DNA of 64,000 bases from Devosia marina (GTDB lineage Bacteria > Pseudomonadota > Alphaproteobacteria > Rhizobiales > Devosiaceae). Below the pieces are notes generated by a model. That model had not been told where the DNA came from. It searched no databases and worked only from the letters and a program-made list of their open reading frames with translations. Numbering within the stretch: position 1 is the stretch's first letter; the number at the start of each line of letters is the position of its first letter. A program made the position numbers and the translations under genes. Positions 47,256 through 56,304 of this stretch are shown piece after piece. Location: assembly GCF_009758415.1 (NCBI RefSeq), contig NZ_WQRF01000002.1:372001-436000 (forward strand), read 5' to 3'.

Positions 47256-47522
47256 TTATTCGGCGGCCTCTGCCGGGACGACAGATACGTGTACTTTATT
47301 GTTCGCGCGGGTGCGGAACGCCACGGTGCCATCGACCAAAGCGAAAATGGTGTGATCCTTGCCCAGGCCGACGCCGGTGCCCGGTGCCCACTTGGTGCCG
47401 CGCTGACGCACGAGAATGTTGCCGGCGATGACAGCTTCACCACCGAACTTCTTGACGCCGAGACGACGGCCAGCGGTATCGCGACCGTTGCGGGATGAAC
47501 CGCCTGCTTTCTTATGTGCCAT
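47256..47522 (-). CDS. rpmA: 50S ribosomal protein L27
   Basis: 88 residues. The flexible N-terminus [20 protein letters not shown] reaches the peptidyl-transferase centre, and [14 protein letters not shown] sequence ([16 protein letters not shown]) follows. No N-terminal processing extension of the Firmicutes type is present. 13 bp after rplU. Confidence 0.97.
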   Translation of the reverse strand: MAHKKAGGSSRNGRDTAGRRLGVKKFGGEAVIAGNILVRQRGTKWAPGTGVGLGKDHTIFALVDGTVAFRTRANNKVHVSVVPAEAAE

Positions 47523-47535
47523 GGTTCTTTAGTCC

Positions 47536-48165
47536 TTATTCCTTGCCGGCCTTACCGGCGATGAGATCCTTGGCCTGCGCGATCCACTCTTCGCGTTCGA
47601 TACGGCCCTTGAAGTTCAACTCTTCGTCGAACTTGGCCACGTCATCGGCAGTCCAGTCGGCAATCTGCTTGAGGCTGGTGATGCCGGCGGCGGCCAGCTT
47701 CTTTTCCAGCGCAGGACCAACGCCACCGATCAGCTTGACGTCGTCCTTGAATTCGGCAGCCGGAGCGGTGTCTGCCTTGGCTTCGGTCTTCTTGGCCGGC
47801 TTTTCAGCAACGGCTTCGCTCTTGTCGGCCTTGGCAGCAGCCTTGACAGACGGCTTCTTGCCGCCGGTCAGGATTTCGGTGATGCGCACGGTGGTCAGAA
47901 GCTGGCGGTGGCCATTGCGGCGGCGCGAATTGTGGCGGCGGCGCTTCTTGAAGATGATGACGGTCTTCTGCTTCTTGGTTTCGAGCAGCTCGGCGGCCAC
48001 CAGGGCGCCTTCCACCAGGGGTGCACCAACGGTGTCGCCAACCATGAGGACCTGGTCAAAGGTGACAATATCACCAGCCTGGGCATCGAGCTTTTCGATC
48101 TTGATGACGTCGTCAGCAGCAACCTTGTACTGCTTCCCGCCCGTCTTGATAACGGCAAAAGTCAT
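47536..48165 (-). CDS. rplU: 50S ribosomal protein L21 with C-terminal helix-hairpin-helix extension
   Basis: 209 residues, twice the usual L21. Residues 1-102 are L21 ([20 protein letters not shown], and [17 protein letters not shown]). A Lys/Ala-rich linker leads to a domain of about 65 residues, [20 protein letters not shown] and [20 protein letters not shown], which resembles the helix-hairpin-helix tails seen in alphaproteobacterial L21 and NuoE. The tail may bind RNA or another ribosomal factor. A long structured leader precedes it. Confidence 0.94.
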   Translation of the reverse strand: MTFAVIKTGGKQYKVAADDVIKIEKLDAQAGDIVTFDQVLMVGDTVGAPLVEGALVAAELLETKKQKTVIIFKKRRRHNSRRRNGHRQLLTTVRITEILTGGKKPSVKAAAKADKSEAVAEKPAKKTEAKADTAPAAEFKDDVKLIGGVGPALEKKLAAAGITSLKQIADWTADDVAKFDEELNFKGRIEREEWIAQAKDLIAGKAGKE

Positions 48166-48173
48166 TCAGTCAG

Positions 48174-48194
48174 CCACGTGGTTTTCTCACGTGG
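48174..48194 (-). promoter_or_regulatory. Hairpin at the rplU ribosome-binding position
   Basis: CCACGTG (48174-48180) and CACGTGG (48188-48194) form a perfect seven-base-pair stem around seven bases. It ends eight bases before the rplU ATG, where a Shine-Dalgarno would be expected; no other purine-rich site is seen there. It may control translation of L21. A second hairpin, GGCCGA/TCGGCC (48265-48279), lies further up the leader. Confidence 0.45.
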
Positions 48195-48346
48195 TCCCTT
48201 TTTCTGTCGCGCTCTACGGCGCCGCGGTTGCATGCCTGTTTCCGCGGGCTTTTCGAATGGTCAGGGCCGAAATTCGGCCGGCAGCCTCGAGCAGCGTTTT
48301 CAAACAAAACCAGCGCACCGGACGGACCAGTGCGCAGATTGGTGGG

Positions 48347-48375
48347 CTTATCGGGGCAAAACCCGTCAGAGTCAA
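48347..48375 (-). promoter_or_regulatory. Candidate rplU promoter
   Basis: On the minus strand TTGACT (48375-48370) and GATAAG (48352-48347) are 17 bp apart. It lies just after the MBL-fold gene and would give a leader of about 175 nt before rplU. Confidence 0.6.
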
Positions 48376-48403
48376 GCCATTTGCCTGGCGTCAGACTGCC
48401 GGA

Positions 48404-49177
48404 TCAGGCCTGGTTGGGATACCAGTTGCGCAGGCGCACCTCCACACCTTCAACCACATCGGTTTCGAGCGGGCTCAGGTCGCTCTCGCCATAGTGGTAG
48501 GGATAGATAATGCCCGGTTTGAAGGTGTTGATGGCCTCCACCGCCTGTTCGGGTGTCATGGTGAACGGCAGGTTCATCGGCAGGAAGGCAACTGCAATGT
48601 CAGTCAGGCCCAGCATGTCGTCGGTCGGCTCGGTGTCGCCGGCCACATAGACTTGGCTGTCCCCGAAGTTCAGCACATAGCCATTTCCCACCCCCACCGG
48701 ATGATATTTCATGCGATCCTCGGTGGTGTTGTGCGCGGCAATGGCACGGATCGGAATATCGAGGATGGTGCCGTCTTCGCCATTGGCCATGGCCTTCGCA
48801 TTGGCTTTGAGGGCTTCGGGCAGCTTGGAATGCACATCGCCATTGGTGATCAGGGGGACGTCGCCGGCAATCGCCTCGAGCGTGGGCACGTCGAAATGGT
48901 CGCCATGCCCATGGGTAATGAGAATGGCCGAAGGGGCTGGCAGGGACGCATAAAGCTCGGCACCGCCGACCGGGTCGACATAAATCGCCTTGCCATCGAA
49001 TTCGAGCACCAGGCTGGCGTGATCGATCGGGCGGATGACGAGATCGCCGGCACTGGTGGTAAGCGTGTCGGCCATGGGCATCTCCTGAGCGTTAGCGGCA
49101 GTGGCGGCAAGATTGGCGGCAATGCCGGCGAAGGGCAAGCCGACCATGCCGGCAACGACGATACGGCGCGTAACCAT
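48404..49177 (-). CDS. MBL-fold metal-dependent hydrolase with a Tat-like signal
   Basis: 257 residues. The N-terminus (VTRRIVVAGMVGLPFAGIAA) carries a twin Arg and hydrophobic stretch, suggesting Tat export, with cleavage near ANAQE. The beta-lactamase-fold core has the metal motif LITHGHGDHFD, later VYVAGDTEPTDDM and YPYHYGESD. Its layout resembles UPF0173-type hydrolases; the substrate is unknown. ATG 49177 has GGAG upstream; the TTG one codon earlier is less likely. Confidence 0.87.
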   Translation of the reverse strand: MVTRRIVVAGMVGLPFAGIAANLAATAANAQEMPMADTLTTSAGDLVIRPIDHASLVLEFDGKAIYVDPVGGAELYASLPAPSAILITHGHGDHFDVPTLEAIAGDVPLITNGDVHSKLPEALKANAKAMANGEDGTILDIPIRAIAAHNTTEDRMKYHPVGVGNGYVLNFGDSQVYVAGDTEPTDDMLGLTDIAVAFLPMNLPFTMTPEQAVEAINTFKPGIIYPYHYGESDLSPLETDVVEGVEVRLRNWYPNQA

Positions 49178-49381
49178 CAAGTGTCTCCATTCTGTCTTTT
49201 GGCTTAAAGACTAACGGCACAATGCGACGCTGGATCGCTCCGCACGCAATTGTGAGCACTGTGCACGGTGTGGCTTTGGCGCTCCAAGCATGCATAAGAG
49301 GTGTTGCAGGCGTGACAAGGCTATGTCATAAGCCGCCCCGTATCGACCAGCCGCGCCCAGCACAGGGCGTTTCGATCTCGC

Positions 49382-49471
49382 GGAGAGATGGCAGAGCGGT
49401 TGAATGCACCGCACTCGAAATGCGGCATAGGGGCAACTCTATCGGGGGTTCGAATCCCTCTCTCTCCGCCA
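49382..49471 (+). tRNA. tRNA-Ser (anticodon CGA)
   Basis: 90 nt with encoded CCA. The acceptor GGAGAGA (49382-49388) pairs with TCTCTCC (49461-49467), then discriminator G and CCA. The anticodon stem is CCGCA/TGCGG with loop CTCGAAA, giving CGA, which reads UCG. A long variable arm (around AGGGGCAACTCT) and T-loop TTCGAAT fit class II tRNA-Ser. Confidence 0.96.
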
Positions 49472-49551
49472 GTTTTCCATTCATGACGTTGACTTTGAAC
49501 TCTCCGGACGCCATGCCGGGCGGCAAAGCCCGCTCATGTTTTCTGGTTTCG

Positions 49552-50112
49552 ATGGCGCGTCTGATCCTATTCAACAAGCCCTATGGGGTGCTGTCGCAGT
49601 TCACCGGGGGTGGGCCTGGCGAGACGCTGGCCGACTTCGTTGCGGTGAAAGGCGTCTATCCCGCCGGACGGCTGGACAAAGACAGCGAGGGGCTGTTGCT
49701 GCTGACCGATGACGGCAAGCTGCAGGCGCAGATCTCCTCGCCCAAGTTCAACAAGGAAAAGACCTATCTGGTGCAGGTCGAGGGCGAGCCGAGCGTGGAT
49801 GCGCTGGTGCAATTGCGCAAGGGTGTTACGCTCAAGGACGGGCCGACGCGACCGGCAAGAGCGAAGCTGATCGAGCCGCCCGACCTGTGGCCGCGCGATC
49901 CACCGGTGCGGTTTCGCAAGAGTGTGCCCGATCACTGGATCGAATTGATCATTACCGAGGGGCGTAACCGGCAGGTGCGGCGGATGACGGCCGCGGTGGG
50001 TCTGCCGACCCTGAGACTGGTGCGCTGGCGTGTGGCCAACTGGACGCTGGAGGGGATAGCGCCCGGACAGTGGCGCGAGGTCCGGGCCGGCCTGGGGCCC
50101 GCCCGTCGCTGA
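49552..50112 (+). CDS. 23S rRNA pseudouridine synthase, RluE type
   Basis: 186 residues. RLILFNKPYGVLSQF opens the fold, the catalytic Asp lies in AGRLDKDSEGLLLLTDDG, and ELIITEGRNRQVRRMTAAVG is typical of the RsuA/RluB/E/F group. It lacks an S4 domain, which together with the RPARAKLIEPP-type insertion points to RluE. ATG 49552 starts at the fold; an in-frame ATG at 49483 close to the tRNA end would add 23 residues. Confidence 0.88.
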   Translation: MARLILFNKPYGVLSQFTGGGPGETLADFVAVKGVYPAGRLDKDSEGLLLLTDDGKLQAQISSPKFNKEKTYLVQVEGEPSVDALVQLRKGVTLKDGPTRPARAKLIEPPDLWPRDPPVRFRKSVPDHWIELIITEGRNRQVRRMTAAVGLPTLRLVRWRVANWTLEGIAPGQWREVRAGLGPARR

Positions 50113-50224
50113 GCGCCCAGCGCATAGCACCAATGAAGGGCTGGCGCGTTGCGCCCGATTGGCCTATTTCCCCTCCCCAAAGCCCGGACCATATTGGACC
50201 GGACAGGGTTGGAGGAATGCTGCC

Positions 50225-51043
50225 ATGTCAGCCCAGACCCCCTCGAAGCGCCTGACCATCCGCGACATTGCCGCCATGCGGCGGCGCGGCGAGGCGGTGG
50301 CCATGCTCACAGCCTATGATGCCACCATGGCTGCCCTGGTCGATATGTCGGGCGCCGACATGATCCTGATCGGTGATAGCCTGGGCAATGTGGTGCTCGG
50401 CCATGAAACCACGCTGCCGGTGACGCTGGACGACATGATCCGCCACGCGGCGGCGGTCAAGCGTGGTTCACAACGCGCGCTGCTGGTGTGCGACCTGCCG
50501 TTTGGCGCGGTGATCGATCCAGATACGACGCTGGTCAATGCGATGCGGGTGCTGAAGGAAACCGGGGTCGAGGCAGTCAAGATCGAAGGTGGCCTGGCCA
50601 TGGTGCCGCTGGTGGAGAAGCTGGTGAACCATGGCATTGCGGTGGTTGCCCATGTCGGTCTGACCCCGCAGCATGTCCATCAGATGGGCGGCTATTATAT
50701 ACATGGGAAGGACGAGACCTCGGCCGCGCGGCTGCGCGCTGAAGCTCTGGCGCTCGAAGGCGCTGGGGCCTTCGCCATCGTGCTCGAATGCGTTACCCCG
50801 GCGCTGGCTGCCGAAATCACCCAGAGTCTGACCATTCCCACCATCGGCATTGGTTCGGGCAAGGATTGCGCGGGACAGGTGCTGGTGATCAACGATCTGA
50901 TCGGGCTTAACATCACCCCGCCGCCAAGTTTTGCCAAGCCGCGTGCCGATGTGGCGTCGGTGATCCGAACCGCTGTCGGCGAATATGTGGCCGAGACCAA
51001 GGCGAAGCGCGGGCCGGTGCCCCTTGTGCTCAGGGCCGATTAA
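50225..51043 (+). CDS. panB: 3-methyl-2-oxobutanoate hydroxymethyltransferase
   Basis: 272 residues. First committed step of pantothenate synthesis, making ketopantoate with methylene-tetrahydrofolate. MLTAYDATMAALVDMSGADM and ILIGDSLGNVVLGHETTLPV bind metal and substrate, AVKIEGG supplies a conserved Lys-Glu, and HVGLTPQHVHQMGGY follows. GGAGGA at 50211-50216 fixes the ATG at 50225. Leads panB-coaBC-panC. Confidence 0.96.
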   Translation: MSAQTPSKRLTIRDIAAMRRRGEAVAMLTAYDATMAALVDMSGADMILIGDSLGNVVLGHETTLPVTLDDMIRHAAAVKRGSQRALLVCDLPFGAVIDPDTTLVNAMRVLKETGVEAVKIEGGLAMVPLVEKLVNHGIAVVAHVGLTPQHVHQMGGYYIHGKDETSAARLRAEALALEGAGAFAIVLECVTPALAAEITQSLTIPTIGIGSGKDCAGQVLVINDLIGLNITPPPSFAKPRADVASVIRTAVGEYVAETKAKRGPVPLVLRAD

Positions 51044-51046
51044 GCG

Positions 51047-52255
51047 ATGGCCAATATCCTGATTGCCGTTTCGGGCTCGATTTCGGCGTACAAAATTGCT
51101 GATGTGGTGTCCGAACTGGGTAAAGCCGGACACAAGGTGCAGTGCCTTCTTACTAGAAGCGCGACCGAATTCGTCTCGCCGCTGGTGCTGGAGACGCTAA
51201 GCGGCCGCAAGGCGCGGTTCGAGCAATTCGGGCCTGACGTGCCAGGCACCGAGCATATCGATTTTGCCCGCTGGGCGGATTTGATGGTGTTCGCTCCGGC
51301 CAGCGCTAACATGCTGGCGCGACTGGCTTTGGGGCTGGCCGACGACTTGCCCTCGACGGTGGCGCTGGCTACTGAAGCACCGCTGCTGATTGCGCCGGCG
51401 ATGAATACGGTGATGTGGGAAAAGCCGATTGTGCAACAGCATTTGCGCACGCTGGTGGAGCGAGGCGCGCGCATCATCGAGCCGGCGTCGGGGCTCCTGG
51501 CCTGTGGTGAGGTGGGCATGGGCAAACTGGCACCGGTGGCCAGCATCGTTTCGGCCATCGAGGCGGCGGTCGTGCCACCGGTCCAGGACCTCCAGGATGA
51601 ACGGATTTTGATCACTGCCGGGCCGACGACGACGCCGATCGATGCGGTGCGCTATATCACCAATCATTCCACCGGGCGGATGGGCGCGGCCATGGCCGAG
51701 GAAGCCCTGCGGCGCGGCGCGGTGGTCGATTATGTGCTGGGTGTCGATAAGGGCGTAGTGCGCCCGGTGCCGCCGCGCGGGTCGGAAAGCCGGCTGCACG
51801 TGGTCGAGGTGCGGACCGCCGAAGAGATGGCCGCAGCCGCCCTCGAGCGCCTGCCGCAGGCGACCGGTGTCGTGGCAACGGCGGCGGTGATGGATTATGC
51901 GGTTGCGTCACCCTCGGCCAGCAAGCTCAAGCGCGCGTCTGCTGCCATTGCGCTTGACCTGGTGCCCTCCATCGACGTGCTGGGCAGCCTGAAACAAGCC
52001 GCGAACGGGCAATGGTTCCTTGGCTTTGCAGCCGAGACGGACAATGTGGAAGAGCATGGCGCGGGCAAGCTTAAGGGCAAGGGGCTCGATTTCCTGTTTG
52101 CCAATGCGGTGAGCAAGCTCGGCGCAGCGGGCCAGACCGGCTTTGCGGTCAACACCAATGCCGGCGTGCTGCTCTCGGCCAATGGCGAGCGGCATGAACT
52201 GGGGCTGGGTGCCAAGGCCGACATTGCGCGGCAGATCTGGGATCGCATTGCATGA
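51047..52255 (+). CDS. coaBC: Bifunctional phosphopantothenoylcysteine decarboxylase/phosphopantothenate-cysteine ligase
   Basis: 402 residues. The CoaC half has GSISAYK, the catalytic His in GTEHIDFARWADL, PAMNTVMW and the Cys flap GLLACGEVGMGKL. The CoaB half starts near residue 185 with ILITAGPTTTPIDAVRYITN and NHSTGRMGAAMAEEA, which also forms the dimer and CTP site. Together they turn phosphopantothenate into 4'-phosphopantetheine. Three bases follow panB, and the stop overlaps the panC ATG (ATGA). Confidence 0.95.
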   Translation: MANILIAVSGSISAYKIADVVSELGKAGHKVQCLLTRSATEFVSPLVLETLSGRKARFEQFGPDVPGTEHIDFARWADLMVFAPASANMLARLALGLADDLPSTVALATEAPLLIAPAMNTVMWEKPIVQQHLRTLVERGARIIEPASGLLACGEVGMGKLAPVASIVSAIEAAVVPPVQDLQDERILITAGPTTTPIDAVRYITNHSTGRMGAAMAEEALRRGAVVDYVLGVDKGVVRPVPPRGSESRLHVVEVRTAEEMAAAALERLPQATGVVATAAVMDYAVASPSASKLKRASAAIALDLVPSIDVLGSLKQAANGQWFLGFAAETDNVEEHGAGKLKGKGLDFLFANAVSKLGAAGQTGFAVNTNAGVLLSANGERHELGLGAKADIARQIWDRIA

Positions 52256-53106
52256 CGCTCATTCTGCGGGACAAAACGAGCCTTCGCGCCTGGCGCGCCA
52301 AGCTGACCGGGGGGGCGCGGCTCGGCTTCGTGCCAACCATGGGCGCGCTGCATGCGGGGCATATGAGCCTGATGGCGCAGGCGCGCGGGGCGGCAGACAC
52401 TGTCATTGCCTCGATCTTCGTCAATCCGCTGCAATTCGGACCGAACGAGGACCTGTCGCGCTATCCGCGACCTCTCGAAGCCGATATCGACAAGCTTGAA
52501 GCGGCTGGGGTCGATGCTCTGTTCCTGCCCTCCGTCGAGGACATGTATCCGGCCGGCGCTTCGACCATGGTGGAGGAAACCATGGTGTCCGGGCCGCTGT
52601 GCGGCGCCACGCGGCCGGGGCATTTCCGGGGCGTGACCACGGTGGTGCTGAAGCTGCTCAATCTGGTGCAGCCGCATGTGGCCGTGTTCGGGCAGAAGGA
52701 TGCGCAGCAATGCGCGGTGATCGAGCGCATGGTGCGCGATCTCGACGTGCCGGTCGACATCCTGCGCGGGCCAATTGTGCGCGAGGCCGACGGGCTGGCG
52801 CTGAGTTCGCGCAATGTCTATCTCTCGGCTGAAGACCGGGCGGCAGCGCCACTGCTGCACCAGAGCCTCAGGGCCGTCGAAGCGGCCTATCTCGGTGGCG
52901 AGCACGACGCAGAAAAACTGGCCGGGATCGGGCTGGCGGTGCTCGCGCAATCGGATCGCATCAAGCCTCAATATTGGGAGGTGCGCGACCCTGAAAGCCT
53001 GGGTGCTATCGCCACGGTGGGGGCACGCGGAGCGTTGCTCGCCGTCGCCGCGCATCTGGGCACGACGCGGCTAATCGATAATCTCTTACTCAGCGGCGAC
53101 GTTTAG
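52252..53106 (+). CDS. panC: Pantothenate synthetase
   Basis: 284 residues. It joins pantoate and beta-alanine with ATP. FVPTMGALHAGHMSLMAQAR holds the HxGH motif, SIFVNPLQFGPNEDLSRYPR follows, and VFGQKDAQQCAVIERMV and GLALSSRNVYLS (KMSKS-like) complete the site. Coupled to coaBC by a four-base overlap. panD is not seen here. Its end overlaps the convergent YCII gene by 21 bp. Confidence 0.96.
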   Translation: MTLILRDKTSLRAWRAKLTGGARLGFVPTMGALHAGHMSLMAQARGAADTVIASIFVNPLQFGPNEDLSRYPRPLEADIDKLEAAGVDALFLPSVEDMYPAGASTMVEETMVSGPLCGATRPGHFRGVTTVVLKLLNLVQPHVAVFGQKDAQQCAVIERMVRDLDVPVDILRGPIVREADGLALSSRNVYLSAEDRAAAPLLHQSLRAVEAAYLGGEHDAEKLAGIGLAVLAQSDRIKPQYWEVRDPESLGAIATVGARGALLAVAAHLGTTRLIDNLLLSGDV

Positions 53107-53487
53107 CATTTCGGTGCTGGCCAGCTTGTTGTCACCGAAAAAGCGCAGCGGCCGGATTTCGTAGGAGCCAGTGCCGGGATTGGCCTTGGCCAGTTCGTGG
53201 GCAAAGTCGAGCGCATCATCCATGGATTCGCAGTCGGCGACATAAAAACCGAGGAACTGTTCCTTGGTCTCGGCAAAGGGGCCGTCGAACACGGCGGGCT
53301 GGCCATTGGTCTTTTTGAGCGTCTTGGCCTCATTGGTGTTCCAGAGCCGGACGACCGGGCCGAGCTTGCCCCTGGTCGCCATGCTGGACTGGACCTCCAT
53401 CAGGCGTGCCATGCAGGCGTCGTCCTCCTCCTTGGTCCAGGTGGCAACGACGTCTTCCTCATTGTAGCAGAGAATGGCGTAGAGCAT
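53086..53487 (-). CDS. YCII-related domain protein
   Basis: 133 residues. AILCYNEEDVVATWTKEEDD, then VFDGPFAETKEQFLGFYVAD and YEIRPLRFF match the YCII/DGPF family, a ferredoxin-like fold often found beside ECF sigma factors, though none is seen here. Function unknown. ATG 53487 has GAGGG upstream. Overlaps panC tail to tail. Confidence 0.88.
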   Translation of the reverse strand: MLYAILCYNEEDVVATWTKEEDDACMARLMEVQSSMATRGKLGPVVRLWNTNEAKTLKKTNGQPAVFDGPFAETKEQFLGFYVADCESMDDALDFAHELAKANPGTGSYEIRPLRFFGDNKLASTEMLNVAAE

Positions 53488-53550
53488 TTTGGGGTCCCTC
53501 ATCACGCAATGGCCGGGACTATGCCAAGCCAGAACGGCAATTCCAAGACG

Positions 53551-54423
53551 TCATGGATCGGGCAGAGGCGGCGGTGTCCGGCGGGCGATGGTCAAGGTTG
53601 CGCCGATGGAGGCGAGCATGATTGCGCCCATGCCGGCAAGCTGCGCCGGGCCGATGGTTTCATGCAGGATGACGAGGCCCGAAAGCGCCGCCAAAGCCGG
53701 TTGCCCGCTCATCAATATGCCGAACAGGCGCGACGGCATATGGGGCAGGGCCACCATGTCCAGGGCATAGGGAATGGCGCTCGACATCAATGCCACGGCC
53801 AGACCCAATGGCAAGAGCGCCGGATCGAGCAGGCTGGCGCCGGCGGTGGCCACCCCGAATGGCACGGCGATCAGTGCGGCGGTGCCAACGCCGAGCGCGG
53901 CGATATGGGCGCCGCCACCCATGCCGGCGCGCTGGCCAAAGACGATATAGCCGGCCCAGCAGGCCCCGGCACACAGGGCCAGGACGACACCAATCGGGGA
54001 AATGTCCCCGCCGGTCTGGGTCCAGGGCAGCAAGAGGGCAAAGCCTGCGACGGCCAGGACAATCCAGAGGAAATCAACAAGCTTCCTGGCGCCGAACAGC
54101 GCCACGGCCAGCGGCCCGGTGAATTCAAGCGCGACGGCAATGCCGAGCGGAATGTGCTCGAGCGCGGCATAGAAGAACAGGTTCATGGCCCCCATGGCCC
54201 CGCCATAGAGCAGCACGGCGCGCCATTGCTTTGGGCCCAATTTGTAGCGCCAGGGGCGGAAGACGGCGATCAGCACTAAAGCCGCGAGCGTCAGCCGCAG
54301 TGCGGTGGCGCCGCCCGCACCCACCAGCGGAAACAGCATTTTGGCAAAGCTGGCTCCGGTCTGGGTGAAGACCATGCCCAGGGTGACGAGCAGGACGGGG
54401 ATGAGGAGGGAATTGGGCCGCAC
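53551..54423 (-). CDS. RhtA-like DMT exporter (threonine/homoserine efflux family)
   Basis: 290 residues with ten membrane helices. Sequence such as GGATALRLTLAALVLIAVFR, PLGIAVALEFTGPLAVALFG, ALCAGACWAGYIVFGQRAG and SSAIPYALDMVALPHMPSRL closely follows E. coli RhtA, so export of threonine/homoserine or similar amino acids is likely. The GTG at 54423 puts the N-terminus where RhtA begins; the frame is open to a TTG at 54507, which would add 28 residues. Confidence 0.87.
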   Translation of the reverse strand: MRPNSLLIPVLLVTLGMVFTQTGASFAKMLFPLVGAGGATALRLTLAALVLIAVFRPWRYKLGPKQWRAVLLYGGAMGAMNLFFYAALEHIPLGIAVALEFTGPLAVALFGARKLVDFLWIVLAVAGFALLLPWTQTGGDISPIGVVLALCAGACWAGYIVFGQRAGMGGGAHIAALGVGTAALIAVPFGVATAGASLLDPALLPLGLAVALMSSAIPYALDMVALPHMPSRLFGILMSGQPALAALSGLVILHETIGPAQLAGMGAIMLASIGATLTIARRTPPPLPDP

Positions 54424-54566
54424 GGGAAGGCTTTCAAGTGAACGAAACCACCTAGCAGGGAAATAAAGGACATGGCCAGCCGAGTAGGGGCGGATTTGCG
54501 ACGCCAAGATTGACCCATCTCTTCGGCGCCTTTAGTCCTGTCTCTGCCGGAACAAAGGAGGAATCC

Positions 54567-55628
54567 ATGGAATACCGCTATCTCGGACGCTCGGGGCTGA
54601 AAGTCTCGGTGCTGACCATGGGGACCATGACCTTTGGCGGATCGGAGAAGATTGGCAATACCAGCGCGGAGGATGCGGCGCGACAGGTCGATATGTGCCT
54701 GGATGCCGGGATCAATCTCTATGACACGGCCAATGTCTATAATGCCGGGGTGTCCGAGGAAATCCTTGGCGCGGTGCTGGCCGAGAATGGCCGGCGGCAG
54801 AAGGCGCTGGTGGCCACGAAAGTGCGGTTCAAGATGGGCGAGGGGCCCAATGAAGTCGGGCTTTCCCGTCACCACATCATCGAGCAGTGCAAGCAAAGCC
54901 TTAAACGCCTCAAGACCGATGTGATCGATCTCTACCAGGTGCACGAATGGGACGGGATGACGCCCATTGAGGAGACCATGGAGGCGCTCGATACGCTCGT
55001 GCGCCATGGGCATGTGCGCTATATCGGCTGCTCGAACTATTCGGGCTGGCACATCATGAAGGCGCTGATGGCGGCCGACAGGCGCCAGGGCGAGCGCTTC
55101 GTGTCCCAGCAGGTCCATTATTCGCTGCATAGCCGCGATGCCGAATATGAGCTGGTGCCGATTTCGCAGGACCAGGGACTGGGCATGCTGATCTGGTCGC
55201 CGCTGGCGGGCGGGCTGCTCTCGGGCAAGTATCGCCGGAACAGCGGCCCGGATAGCGGGCGCCATGTCGGGGGTTTCCGCGAACCACCGGTCCATGACTG
55301 GGACAAACTCTATACCGTCATCGAGGAAATCGTGGCCATTGCCGAGGCCCGTGGCGTTTCGGGGGCGCAGGTGGCACTGAGCTGGCTGCTGGCCCGTCCG
55401 GGTGTCACCTCGGTGATTATCGGCGGGCGCAATGAAAAGCAGTTTGCCGACAATATCGCGGCAGCTGCGTTCAAGCTTTCCGATGAGGAACGGGCGCGGC
55501 TCGATGCGGTCAGCCGGCCGCCGCTGCTCTATCCCTATTGGCACCAGTCGTTTACCGCGCAAGACCGGTTGAGTGCGGTCGATCTCGACCTGATCGAGCC
55601 CTATGCCGAGGAGTTCAAGCGTGGCTGA
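54567..55628 (+). CDS. Aldo/keto reductase
   Basis: 353 residues. [20 protein letters not shown] opens the barrel. The catalytic tetrad is visible as Asp and Tyr in [11 protein letters not shown], Lys in ALVATKVRF and His in [10 protein letters not shown]. The group resembles the potassium-channel beta-subunit/YghZ type. It reduces carbonyls with NADPH; substrate unknown. AAAGGAGG before the ATG is strong. The stop overlaps the GTG of the next gene by eight bases. Confidence 0.93.
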   Translation: MEYRYLGRSGLKVSVLTMGTMTFGGSEKIGNTSAEDAARQVDMCLDAGINLYDTANVYNAGVSEEILGAVLAENGRRQKALVATKVRFKMGEGPNEVGLSRHHIIEQCKQSLKRLKTDVIDLYQVHEWDGMTPIEETMEALDTLVRHGHVRYIGCSNYSGWHIMKALMAADRRQGERFVSQQVHYSLHSRDAEYELVPISQDQGLGMLIWSPLAGGLLSGKYRRNSGPDSGRHVGGFREPPVHDWDKLYTVIEEIVAIAEARGVSGAQVALSWLLARPGVTSVIIGGRNEKQFADNIAAAAFKLSDEERARLDAVSRPPLLYPYWHQSFTAQDRLSAVDLDLIEPYAEEFKRG

Positions 55629-56304
55629 TCTGATTTTTCCGGCGCCGCAGCCGGTGCTGGTCCCGGTGACCGGGGGTGGGTTCTTTCCGGTGCGACGGGT
55701 CTATTGCGTGGGTCGCAACTATGCTGAGCACATCAGGGAAATGGGCAATGATGTGCGCGAGCCGCCATTCTTCTTTGCCAAGCCGGCCGATGCGGTGGTG
55801 ATTGATGGGGCGCCGATTGCCTATCCGCCGCAGACCCGGGATCTGCAGCACGAGATCGAATTGGTGGTGGCCATTGGCAGGGATGGCGCCAATATTGGCG
55901 AGCACGCTGCGCTTGAGCACGTCTTCGGCTATGCCGCCGGGCTCGACATGACGCGGCGTGATCTGCAGGCAGAGGCGAAAAAGGCCGGGCGTCCCTGGAG
56001 CATGGCCAAGGGGTTCGATCAATCGGCTCCCATTGGCACCATTGCGCCGGCCAAGGCGATCGGCCATCCGGCAACAGGGGCGATTACGCTCAGCGTCAAT
56101 GGCGCGGAGCGGCAAAGGGGCGATCTGGGCGACCAGATCTGGAGCGTGCCCGAGACCATCGCCTATCTCAGCCGCCTGGTCAGCCTCAGGGCTGGCGATC
56201 TGATCCTGACCGGCACGCCGGCAGGGGTCAGCCCGGTGCGGCGGCGCGATGTGCTGGAGGGCAATATCGAGGGGGTCGGCACGGTCTCGACGGTGATCGG
56301 CTGA
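55621..56304 (+). CDS. Fumarylacetoacetate hydrolase family protein
   Basis: 227 residues. [46 protein letters not shown] with metal-binding Glu residues, and [18 protein letters not shown] mark the FAH fold (acylpyruvase or hydratase types). The GTG at 55621 is chosen because GAGGAG lies 7-12 bases upstream inside the previous gene; ATG 55603 is possible. The stop overlaps the next ATG (TGATG). Confidence 0.9.
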   Translation: MADLIFPAPQPVLVPVTGGGFFPVRRVYCVGRNYAEHIREMGNDVREPPFFFAKPADAVVIDGAPIAYPPQTRDLQHEIELVVAIGRDGANIGEHAALEHVFGYAAGLDMTRRDLQAEAKKAGRPWSMAKGFDQSAPIGTIAPAKAIGHPATGAITLSVNGAERQRGDLGDQIWSVPETIAYLSRLVSLRAGDLILTGTPAGVSPVRRRDVLEGNIEGVGTVSTVIG

